Assembly: GCA_015064195.1 (NCBI GenBank)
Contig: SVSO01000205.1
Coordinates: 1 to 5,430 of the forward strand
DNA from: Oscillospiraceae bacterium
Lineage (GTDB): Bacteria > Bacillota_A > Clostridia > Oscillospirales > CAG-272
Direction of reading: 5' to 3'
DNA length: 5,430 bases
Part shown: positions 1-5,009 of the stretch, in pieces
How the letters are laid out: each line of letters starts with the position of its first letter
Position numbering within the stretch: the stretch's first letter is position 1
The notes under the pieces: model-generated
Told to the model about the DNA's origin: nothing
Database searches by the model: none
The model's input: the letters and a program-made list of their open reading frames with translations, nothing else
Made by a program: the position numbers and the translations under genes

Positions 1-14
1 ATTGCGGCGCTTTT

Positions 15-896
15 TTACATATTGTTAATAGTTTCCGAGAGCGCATCCGCAAGTCTTGCAAAATCCGCAAGCGCAAGACGCTCGCCGCGAACGGATGCGG
101 GCAGTTCCGCCTCCGCAATCGCCGCCGCGATGGCCTCGCGGCCGATGGGAAACTCCGCCGTCAGCGAATTCGCCAGCGTCTTGCGCCGCTGTGCGAAGGC
201 ACCGCGGATGGTGCGGAAGAGCATCTCCTCGCTCCGGACGGATACCGGCGGCTCGCGGTGCAGGCGGATGCGAACCACGGCGGAATCCACCTTGGGTGCG
301 GGCATGAAGCATCCGGCGGGCACGGTGAACAGTCGCTCCACCTCACCATAATAGGCGATGGACGCGGTGATGGCGCCATACTCCGGATCGCCCGCCGGTG
401 CAGTCAGCCGGACGGCGACCTCCTTTTGTATCATGACCGTGATGGTGTCAAACGGCAGCCGCGATTCGAGCAGCTTCATCAGAATGGGCGTTGTAATATA
501 ATAAGGAAGATTTGCGGCAACGGAGACGCGCATGCCCTCGTCGAGAAATTCGCGCTCGACCAGCGCCTCAAGGTCGCATTTCATCACGTCCTGGTTGTAG
601 ACGGTGACGTTGTCGAAATCGGCGAGCGTTTCGTCGAGGACGGGGATGAGGCCGGTGTCGATCTCCAGCGCAACGACCTTATCGGCGCGCTCACACAGCT
701 CCCGCGTCAGCGTGCCGATGCCGGGGCCGATCTCGAGAATTCCCCGTGGGGAATCTGCGGCTTCTTCGCATGCCGCCTCCGCGATGCGGACGGGAATCTG
801 TGGGCTGACGAGGAAATTCTGGCCGAACTTCTTCTGGAAGGTAATTCCATGCCGCGACATGATCTCGCGGACAGTTGACAGGTCGGTTAGCTTCAT
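15..896 (-). CDS. rsmA: 16S rRNA (adenine1518-N6/adenine1519-N6)-dimethyltransferase RsmA/KsgA
   Basis: Cytoplasmic SAM-dependent enzyme that dimethylates two adjacent adenines in the 3'-terminal hairpin of 16S rRNA during 30S subunit maturation. The 293-residue protein is normal length for the family. Visible motifs: KKFGQNFL (22-29), SAM-binding motif I ILEIGPGIGTLT (53-64), acidic LEID (77-80), QDV (102-104), catalytic NLPY (129-132), PAPKVDSAVV (199-208) and the C-terminal FAQRRKTLANSL (234-245). The reading frame is open up to 956, but I chose the ATG at 894-896: it has a GGAG Shine-Dalgarno (plus-strand 906-909) 9 bases upstream, and residues before it look like leader and would run into the tRNA promoter. 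The stop is TAA at 15-17. The gene is divergent from the neighbouring tRNA. Any terminator lies beyond the left edge. The identification is very secure. Confidence 0.97.
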   Translation of the reverse strand: MKLTDLSTVREIMSRHGITFQKKFGQNFLVSPQIPVRIAEAACEEAADSPRGILEIGPGIGTLTRELCERADKVVALEIDTGLIPVLDETLADFDNVTVYNQDVMKCDLEALVEREFLDEGMRVSVAANLPYYITTPILMKLLESRLPFDTITVMIQKEVAVRLTAPAGDPEYGAITASIAYYGEVERLFTVPAGCFMPAPKVDSAVVRIRLHREPPVSVRSEEMLFRTIRGAFAQRRKTLANSLTAEFPIGREAIAAAIAEAELPASVRGERLALADFARLADALSETINNM

Positions 897-939
897 AATG
901 GAATTCTCCAAATTTTTTATAGAAATTTTCGTTTTGCTC

Positions 940-968
940 TTGACAAATCGAATCAAATCGGGTATAAT
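940..968 (+). promoter_or_regulatory. Consensus sigma-A promoter for tRNA-Thr
   Basis: TTGACA (940-945) and TATAAT (963-968) match the vegetative consensus in all 12 positions, with an ideal 17-base spacer. Transcription should begin near 975, giving a 5' leader of about 55 bases that RNase P would remove before the tRNA at 1031. Such a promoter is expected for a stable RNA gene. Confidence 0.88.
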
Positions 969-983
969 ATTATTGTTGCTTAT

Positions 984-1012
984 ATTATATCACATTCCAA
1001 TGAAAAATGCAA
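984..1012 (-). promoter_or_regulatory. Probable sigma-A promoter of rsmA/ksgA (extended -10)
   Basis: Read on the minus strand, a perfect TATAAT (984-989) is preceded by TGA, which makes an extended -10 (TGn). A TTGCAT -35 element (1007-1012) sits exactly 17 bases upstream. The predicted start of transcription is near 977, leaving a leader of about 80 bases before the ksgA ATG. The -35 is weak (3 of 6), but an extended -10 often compensates. The element faces the tRNA promoter at 940-968. Confidence 0.6.
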
Positions 1013-1030
1013 CGGTTTTCCCGAAAATAT

Positions 1031-1105
1031 GCTGGTATGGCGCAGTGGTAGCGCAATTGATTCGTAATCAATAGGCCGTGGGTTCAAATCCCACTACCAG
1101 CTCCA
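1031..1105 (+). tRNA. tRNA-Thr, anticodon CGU
   Basis: A full cloverleaf can be folded by eye. The acceptor stem pairs GCTGGTA (1031-1037) with TACCAGC (1095-1101). The D stem pairs GCGC (1040-1043) with GCGC (1051-1054), around a loop containing GG. The anticodon stem pairs ATTGA (1056-1060) with TCAAT (1068-1072), and its loop TTCGTAA carries anticodon CGT at 1063-1065. The T stem pairs GTGGG (1078-1082) with CCCAC (1090-1094) around TTCAAAT. The discriminator is T1102 and CCA is encoded at 1103-1105. The anticodon CGU reads the threonine codon ACG. It is a single tRNA with its own promoter and terminator. Confidence 0.96.
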
Positions 1106-1135
1106 AAGCAAGCTCCAAATGGGGCTTGCTTTTTT
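1106..1135 (+). terminator. Intrinsic terminator of the tRNA-Thr gene
   Basis: GCAAGCTCC (1108-1116) pairs with GGGGCTTGC (1121-1129) with one G-U pair, around the loop AAAT. Two further A-T pairs extend the base, and a run of six T (1130-1135) follows. It begins directly after the tRNA CCA, so the tRNA is a monocistronic transcript. Confidence 0.92.
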
Positions 1136-1160
1136 GTTTGTGTTGGGTATATTTATCCAT

Positions 1161-1173
1161 ATAGTACTACTAT
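1161..1173. repeat. 13-base perfect palindrome, operator-like
   Basis: ATAGTA-C-TACTAT is an exact inverted repeat with a single central base, in A+T-rich DNA between the tRNA terminator and the repeat region. Its size fits a dimeric regulator site, but no promoter is evident next to it and short A+T-rich palindromes arise by chance. Confidence 0.25.
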
Positions 1174-1239
1174 CTATTAGCCACTATACACAATATTTTC
1201 ACCGATGAACTTGTCAAGGATCAAAACTGCACGCAGCAA

Positions 1240-1279
1240 AAAAGCCAATGAAAAGCCAATTTCGCTGCCAAAAAGCCAA
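1240..1279. repeat. Short direct repeats of AAAAGCCAA
   Basis: AAAAGCCAAT occurs at 1240-1249 and 1251-1260, and AAAAGCCAA at 1271-1279, ending at the base of the hairpin at 1279-1304. Read on the minus strand these are ATTGGCTTTT units that give T-rich runs after the hairpin. They may be part of a dispersed intergenic repeat or simply a composite terminator tail. Confidence 0.5.
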
Positions 1280-1304
1280 ATGAGACCGCTTTCGCGGTCT
1301 CATT
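1279..1304 (-). terminator. Strong hairpin, probable terminator of the ATPase gene
   Basis: AATGAGACCGC (1279-1289) and GCGGTCTCATT (1294-1304) form a perfect 11-base-pair stem. On the minus strand the loop is GAAA, a stable GNRA tetraloop, and the stem is followed by TGGCTTTTTGG. That interrupted T tract fits a minus-strand terminator better than a plus-strand one. It lies about 190 bases after the ATPase stop codon, so the assignment to that gene is an inference. Confidence 0.55.
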
Positions 1305-1411
1305 CTCATATTTTGTGTAGTGCAATGTCCGCTGGCTTTCCTCTGTTTTTCGCTTGGAATCGTAGGAGATTCTGCAGCTTGTCATGTTGAAGCCAGCATC
1401 AAACGTATAGT

Positions 1412-1495
1412 TCACAGATTGCGCATTTGCGGTTCGATGTCATCCTTGAAAAAGTCGAAGATGCGTAGGAGATCATCTTGACTATATTCAACGGC
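1412..1495 (-). pseudogene. Coding-like relic without a start codon
   Basis: On the minus strand a frame different from the ATPase reads AVEYSQDDLLRIFDFF, then KDDIEPQMRNL, and ends in TGA (1412-1414). The stretch has codon-like composition and an amphipathic, acidic character resembling a protein C-terminus. Upstream the frame stays open into the ATPase 3' end, but I find no ATG, GTG or TTG start with a ribosome binding site, and the overlapped part is arginine- and histidine-rich shadow sequence. It may be the decayed tail of a lost gene. I cannot name a family. Confidence 0.25.
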
Positions 1496-2817
1496 TATGC
1501 TTCCAGCAGAAAATCTGCCAGCTTGCGGATGATGATGCCGTCTTCGGTCATCCTGTTCTCGCCGTCGCCGACAAGGACAATTTTCTCATAATTGTCCCGG
1601 ATCATGCGCAGCGGTGCAAGCTCGCGCTCTCTCGTATCAGGCGAAGCTATCGTTTCCGTAACCTGAATATACTTTTTCTCATTTGTTTTGGAGGCGATGA
1701 AGTCAACCTCCTTATCGCCGACCTTGCCGACCGCCACATCGTAGCCGCGGCGCAGCAGTTCAAAATACACGACATTTTCCAGACAGTGTCCGGTATCATT
1801 GCCCCGGAATCCGAGCAGGTAATTTCGCAGTCCGATATCCACAATGTAGAATTTGCTCAGCGTCCGCAGATACTCTTTGCCCTTGATGTCAAACCGCTTG
1901 ATCTCATAAAAAACATAAGATTCCAGCAGCGCACCGATATATGCCTGCAGCGTCTGTACCGCCGGTTTCCCGCGTCGCTTGTCGTTGTCGAGCAGATTCT
2001 CATTGACCAGCGTATTGCCGATGGAGTTCATGGAGGTGCTGTTGCCGATGTTGTCGGCGAGGAACATGATGATCTTTCGCAGCAAATCCGGATCGGTGAT
2101 CTGACGCTGCCCGCGCCGCCGTTCCCGTTCCAGAATATCCCGCACGACGACCGTGGAATAAACACCGTCAAGCAGCGTCAGCGCCTTGTCGGAATCCAGA
2201 CCGACATCCGCAATGCCGGGCATACCGCCGAATTTCATGTAAGCGTCAAACAGCTCGGATACATCGTACATTTCGCCGTCCGCGTCATAAATCCGTTTGC
2301 GCATACCGCCTGCGGGACTCGGAGTTTCCCGAACGGTATAACCGTGAAAATCGAGAAATTCCATGAAAGAAAGCGGGAGCATTTTGATCTCCACGCTCCG
2401 TCCGGCAAGGTAGGTTGCATATTCGGAGGACAGCAGATACGCGTTGGAGCCCGTCACATAAATGTCGCAGTCGAAATCCACGCGGAAAGAATTGACGGCA
2501 TCGTGCCAGTTTTCCATGCGCTGGATCTCGTCAAAGAACAGGTAAGCGCGTTTGTCCTGCGGCAGCCGCTCCTTCACCCAACCGTAGAAGGTCGGTGCGT
2601 CCATGTTCCGGAATTCCATGGATTCAAAGTTGGCTTCGATGATTTGGCGTTCTTCCACGCCGTTCTGCCTGAGATACTGCGCCATCAGCTTCATCAGGCT
2701 GGATTTTCCGCAGCGGCGGATGCCGGTGATGATCTTTACCGGTTCGGTATCCCGGAAAGCGATCAGACGGTTCAGGTACAAATCGCGGTTATGCAGGTTG
2801 GTGCCTTGTTTTCGCAT
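1495..2817 (-). CDS. AAA family ATPase with C-terminal DUF4143 domain
   Basis: About 440 residues, typical for the AAA_14/DUF4143 family, whose cellular role is not established. The N-terminal ATPase has Walker A GIRRCGKS (32-39), Walker B YLFFDEIQ (about 92-99), a sensor-like TGSN (122-125) and the family motif LAGR (138-141). The middle carries FGGMPGI (about 197-203). The C-terminal part has the restriction-nuclease-like arrangement LENVVYFEL, then EVDF, then YIQV (about 347-387), but with no clear catalytic lysine in the last strand. There is no signal peptide or membrane segment. I chose the ATG at 2815-2817: an AGAGGA ribosome binding site (plus-strand 2827-2832) lies 9 bases upstream, and the predicted transcription start near 2834 excludes the in-frame starts at 2850 and 2838. 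It stands alone, with its own promoter and a probable distant terminator. Confidence 0.9.
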   Translation of the reverse strand: MRKQGTNLHNRDLYLNRLIAFRDTEPVKIITGIRRCGKSSLMKLMAQYLRQNGVEERQIIEANFESMEFRNMDAPTFYGWVKERLPQDKRAYLFFDEIQRMENWHDAVNSFRVDFDCDIYVTGSNAYLLSSEYATYLAGRSVEIKMLPLSFMEFLDFHGYTVRETPSPAGGMRKRIYDADGEMYDVSELFDAYMKFGGMPGIADVGLDSDKALTLLDGVYSTVVVRDILERERRRGQRQITDPDLLRKIIMFLADNIGNSTSMNSIGNTLVNENLLDNDKRRGKPAVQTLQAYIGALLESYVFYEIKRFDIKGKEYLRTLSKFYIVDIGLRNYLLGFRGNDTGHCLENVVYFELLRRGYDVAVGKVGDKEVDFIASKTNEKKYIQVTETIASPDTRERELAPLRMIRDNYEKIVLVGDGENRMTEDGIIIRKLADFLLEA

Positions 2818-2840
2818 ACGATCACATCCTCTCTGCATAT

Positions 2841-2869
2841 AGTATACCACAAAAATCTGAAAAAATCAA
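2841..2869 (-). promoter_or_regulatory. Promoter of the AAA/DUF4143 ATPase
   Basis: On the minus strand, TTGATT (2864-2869) and TATACT (2841-2846) are separated by 17 bases, and TGG just upstream makes an extended -10. Transcription would start near 2834, giving a very short leader that begins at or next to the ribosome binding site. This also decides the start codon of the gene. Confidence 0.65.
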
Positions 2870-3122
2870 GTTTGTGTTATCAATGTTCAAAAACTTTTTA
2901 TATTCGGAAGTTTGTGTCACGCATCATGCGATGTTCAGTGTATGAAAAGGGGGCTTCCAAAAACCAACAGTCTACGAAAAGTAAAGAATTGGTAAATATG
3001 GTAAACTTCATGCTGGTGTTTCCATCTTAAACGTTCGTCAATATTACTGTTCACGGCAAGGTAAAATGAATTTAGTGGTGCAATATGTCTAAATAAATTT
3101 AGTATTTGTGTAATCATCTCTG
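2870..3122. other. A+T-rich intergenic region without a recognisable gene
   Basis: This gap between the ATPase promoter and the end of the truncated spore-protein frame contains no gene I can support. A 60-codon minus-strand frame (2935-3117) has no ribosome binding site and an unconvincing composition. Visible structures are CGCAT-C-ATGCG near 2920, a 14-base palindrome CTAAATAAATTTAG (3089-3102), an extra AATTTAG (3069-3075), and the left arm of a 10-base inverted repeat at 3021-3030. Confidence 0.5.
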
Positions 3123-3132
3123 TTAAGATGGA
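3021..3132. repeat. Inverted repeat TCCATCTTAA / TTAAGATGGA, 112 bases end to end
   Basis: TCCATCTTAA (3021-3030) and TTAAGATGGA (3123-3132) are exact reverse complements 92 bases apart. The right arm contains the stop codon of the truncated spore-protein frame. The interior is A+T-rich and codes for nothing obvious. No flanking target duplication is visible, so a miniature transposable element is possible but unproven. Confidence 0.35.
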
Positions 3133-3227
3133 GCAGCTACACCAACCTCGCTTGCAGCCTCCATCTTGAACTGCTCCATGGCAGCCTTTGCTTCGGGGAC
3201 AACGATCTTGTTGGAATTACCGGACAT
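3123..3227 (-). pseudogene. Truncated alpha/beta-type small acid-soluble spore protein (SASP)
   Basis: Alpha/beta SASPs coat and protect DNA in the spore core and are degraded at germination by the protease GPR. This 34-residue frame begins MSGNSNKIVVPEAKAAMEQF and continues KMEAASEVGV, a clear match to the start of clostridial SASPs, including the GPR recognition segment (EAASEVG, 23-29). It then reads AAPS and stops (TAA, 3123-3125). Family members are usually about 60-70 residues. The second DNA-binding helix with its LTSR...GSVGG motif is absent, and I cannot find it downstream in any frame. The ATG at 3225-3227 has an excellent AGGAG (3236-3240) 8 bases upstream. No vegetative promoter is obvious, as expected for a forespore gene, but no clear sigma-G site was found either. 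It is probably a pseudogene; a functional micro-SASP cannot be excluded. Confidence 0.75.
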
Positions 3228-3267
3228 AATTTTTTCTCCTTTTCAAATGCTATCTATATGATCGACC

Positions 3268-3320
3268 GTTTTCGCGCTTCCCACGGGTTTTCGCGGAACC
3301 GACAATGCCGGGCGGAACCG
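3268..3320. repeat. Two 9-base direct repeats, each with 19-base offset
   Basis: GTTTTCGCG occurs at 3268-3276 and 3287-3295. GCGGAACCG occurs at 3293-3301 and 3312-3320. Both pairs are offset by exactly 19 bases and together they tile the region next to the 3307-3355 hairpin. The purpose is unknown; they could be protein-binding sites or the product of local duplication. Confidence 0.45.
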
Positions 3321-3355
3321 GTCTGTTAAGGTGAGCCTTGACGTTTCCGCCCGGC
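3307..3355. other. Strong G+C-rich hairpin upstream of the SASP frame
   Basis: GCCGGGCGGAA (3307-3317) and TTCCGCCCGGC (3345-3355) form an 11-base-pair stem. The 27-base interior contains a small AAGG/CCTT helix (3328-3339). Neither strand shows a T run after the stem, so it does not look like an ordinary terminator. It may be a structured leader or processing site between the sugar-operon terminator and the SASP frame. Confidence 0.5.
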
Positions 3356-3403
3356 TCTGCTATTATTATCACCGAACGCCGCGCGAATATGAATGGCAAT
3401 TTC

Positions 3404-3434
3404 ATGCTTCATCGCCAATTCATGATTGAAGCAT
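3404..3434. repeat. 8-base-pair inverted repeat between operon terminator and hairpin
   Basis: ATGCTTCA (3404-3411) pairs with TGAAGCAT (3427-3434) around a 15-base interval. It follows the likely terminator of the binding-protein operon in minus-strand order and lacks a T tract. It may be a secondary hairpin that stabilises the transcript end, or chance. Confidence 0.3.
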
Positions 3435-3446
3435 AACGCCGAAGAG

Positions 3447-3477
3447 AAACGTCTCTCACCCGGAGGGGCGAGAGACG
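3447..3477 (-). terminator. Probable intrinsic terminator of the binding-protein operon
   Basis: On the minus strand, CGTCTCTCGCCC (3466-3477) pairs with GGGTGAGAGACG (3450-3461) around a CTCC loop, giving a 12-base-pair stem with one G-U pair. It is followed by TTTCTCTTC, a short pyrimidine-rich tail. It starts 8 bases after the stop codon of the solute-binding protein gene, the expected place. The T tract is weak, so some read-through is possible. Confidence 0.75.
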
Positions 3478-3484
3478 CTCTGAT

Positions 3485-4990
3485 TTATCGTTTGTTATTC
3501 TCGATGACCTTGTCCATGAACGCAGCGAATTTCGTCTCGTTCGCCTCCTTGTTGGCGGCAAGCTTGGACGAGAAGGTGGTCGGATCCTGTACGCCGGCAT
3601 TGAAGATGTCAACCGGTGAGAGGGCGACGGTACCCTGATACAGATAGCCGAAAGCCAGTGTGGTGTTGTCGAGGATCAGGTCGTATACCGCCGCGGATTC
3701 GTCGTCGCGGGAATACTTGACCTTGAGCGCCAGCTCGTAGTAGGTGGGGATGACCAGCTCATGGTTCACTGCCGCGATTGCCTCTATGACGGCACCCGCC
3801 ATGTCGTAGTTTTCGCAGGTGATGGGCATGCCGACGGCGGAATGGGTCGTACGGCTAGTGGCGGCGTAGGATGCCTGCTTGTCATCGTGCTTGGGGAAGG
3901 GCAGGATGCCGTAGTCGCTCTTCATATCGCGCAGGTCGGTGACAGCATCGTTCATCTGGGCGGTCATGAAGAGCACGTCACCGGCGATGAACTTGGCGGT
4001 CAGGCGGTTGTAATCCTCGATGTAATCCGTGGAGGTGCGCCAGCCCTTGAAGAGGAAGTTGCCCTCCGTGCCGACTAACAGCTTATTGAGCTTCTCGACC
4101 ACAGCAAAGTCCCGCTCGGAGCCGAAGGAGTACGCCCATTCGTCACCGGTTTTTGCGAACATCTTTGTATCGGTGGAGGCGATGAAGCCGCAGAGGTGGA
4201 AGAGGTCATGCACGACGAAGCCAAGCTTATCCTCATATTCATACTTGCCGTCGCCGTTGACATCGGCAGCCGCCTTTTTCGACAGCTCGATCATTTTGTC
4301 CACAGTCCAGCCGCCGCTCTGTACAATCTCGTTGAGATCGGTGATGCCGCAGGCTGCGGCGACATCCTTGTTGTAGTAGATGCAGAAGGTGTCCTTCAGA
4401 TAGCCGAGGGAGAAGTCGCCGACCAGGTAATAGAGTCCGCCGTCCAGCGTGGTTTCCTCGGCGAGGCCGCCGTTCCACCAGGGCGCGGTGAAATCGATGT
4501 GCTTGTTTTCGCCGAGATCGGCCAGCACGCCCTGCTGAATGAGCACATGGAAGTTAGCCGCCATGGCATCCACCCAGTCGTAGGCGTTATCGCCCGACAT
4601 GACGGTCTGGGCGACGTGGTTGAGGTATTCCGTGCGGTCGGTGGGGCTGGTGCCGATGCGCGAGAGAATCTCGAATTTGACATTCAGACCCTCCTCCACC
4701 TTCTGGCGGGATGCGAACAGCGCGTCATCAACGATGTCGCCGGTGGCCTCCTCCACATAGAATTCGGAGACATTGTCCGTGCGGTAGAGGAAGGTAACGG
4801 TTTCGCCGCCGAAGTTAAGCCCCTGCGACAGGATGGCGGGGACATTTTCGGCAGCAGAGGTATCGGCAGGCATGGTGGTATCGCCGGAAGGCGTGCCGGA
4901 CTGGCCGCCAGCGGTGCTGCCGCCGCAGGATACGGTCTGTGCTGTCATGAGTGCTGCCAGAAGCAGAGGGAAGAGCTTTTTGGATTTCAT
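3485..4990 (-). CDS. Extracellular solute-binding lipoprotein of an ABC sugar transporter
   Basis: Membrane-anchored receptor that captures a carbohydrate outside the cell and passes it to an ABC permease; the ligand cannot be read from the sequence. From the ATG at 4988-4990 it has 501 residues. A basic, hydrophobic signal peptide (1-21) precedes lipidated Cys22; the lipobox TVSC is slightly atypical. A Gly/Ser/Thr-rich linker follows (23-48). The mature part shows solute-binding family 1 hallmarks: MSGDNAYDWVDA (131-142), PWWNGGL (170-176), YYNKDV (205-210), GWTVDKM (227-233) and GILPFPKHDD (361-370). Residues 243-254 (DVNGDGKYEYED) match an EF-hand-type calcium loop. A GTG directly before the ATG (4991-4993) has better spacing to AAGGAGG (9 rather than 12 bases) and may be the true start. 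It is translationally linked to the oxidoreductase gene upstream, and a terminator follows it. No permease gene lies downstream. Confidence 0.9.
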   Translation of the reverse strand: MKSKKLFPLLLAALMTAQTVSCGGSTAGGQSGTPSGDTTMPADTSAAENVPAILSQGLNFGGETVTFLYRTDNVSEFYVEEATGDIVDDALFASRQKVEEGLNVKFEILSRIGTSPTDRTEYLNHVAQTVMSGDNAYDWVDAMAANFHVLIQQGVLADLGENKHIDFTAPWWNGGLAEETTLDGGLYYLVGDFSLGYLKDTFCIYYNKDVAAACGITDLNEIVQSGGWTVDKMIELSKKAAADVNGDGKYEYEDKLGFVVHDLFHLCGFIASTDTKMFAKTGDEWAYSFGSERDFAVVEKLNKLLVGTEGNFLFKGWRTSTDYIEDYNRLTAKFIAGDVLFMTAQMNDAVTDLRDMKSDYGILPFPKHDDKQASYAATSRTTHSAVGMPITCENYDMAGAVIEAIAAVNHELVIPTYYELALKVKYSRDDESAAVYDLILDNTTLAFGYLYQGTVALSPVDIFNAGVQDPTTFSSKLAANKEANETKFAAFMDKVIENNKR

Positions 4991-5002
4991 CACGATTATG
5001 TT

Positions 5003-5009
5003 CCTCCTT
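5003..5009 (-). promoter_or_regulatory. Shine-Dalgarno AAGGAGG overlapping the upstream stop codon
   Basis: The minus-strand sequence TAAGGAGG contains both the TAA stop of the oxidoreductase gene (5008-5010) and a full-length Shine-Dalgarno for the binding protein. Ribosomes finishing the first gene are placed on the start site of the second, which suggests coupled translation and fixes these two genes as one operon. Confidence 0.85.

Larger units (their letters stand above)
1136..1494. other. Intergenic region without a convincing gene
   Basis: This gap between the tRNA terminator and the ATPase stop codon holds several small structures but no gene I can support. From left to right: an A+T-rich stretch with a 13-base palindrome (1161-1173), three copies of AAAAGCCAA, a perfect 11-base-pair hairpin, two copies of CGTAGGAGAT (1361-1370 and 1464-1473), and a minus-strand coding-like relic (1412-1495). 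A 64-codon minus-strand frame starting with GTG at 1413-1415 has no ribosome binding site and reads through the hairpin and repeats, so I do not call it a gene. Confidence 0.6.

Noticed and set aside
258..878. A 206-codon plus-strand open frame across ksgA
   Set aside because: Antisense to the unmistakable RsmA/KsgA protein, with no recognisable motif of its own.
897..956. N-terminal extension of ksgA by 20 codons
   Set aside because: The extra residues are not family-like, the true ATG has a well-placed GGAG, and the extension overlaps the tRNA promoter.
1031..1205. tRNA-Thr 3' end as an attachment site of an integrated element
   Set aside because: I looked for a second copy of the tRNA 3' end and for an integrase. 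CCACTATACACA near 1191 matches only the first few bases, and no integrase is present in the window.
1240..1279. AAAAGCCAA repeats as a CRISPR array
   Set aside because: The units are only 9-10 bases, the spacing is irregular (11 and 20 bases), and there are no spacers or cas genes.
1221..1415. A 64-codon minus-strand frame starting with GTG
   Set aside because: No ribosome binding site precedes the GTG, and half of the frame is made of the perfect hairpin and the AAAAGCCAA repeats.
1786..3030. A 414-codon plus-strand open frame
   Set aside because: It lies almost entirely antisense to the ATPase gene, whose Walker motifs and family signature are clear. Its translation has no recognisable domain and the start has no ribosome binding site.
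2935..3117. A 60-codon minus-strand frame between the ATPase and the SASP frame
   Set aside because: A+T-rich, no ribosome binding site, and no resemblance to the missing SASP C-terminus or any family I know.
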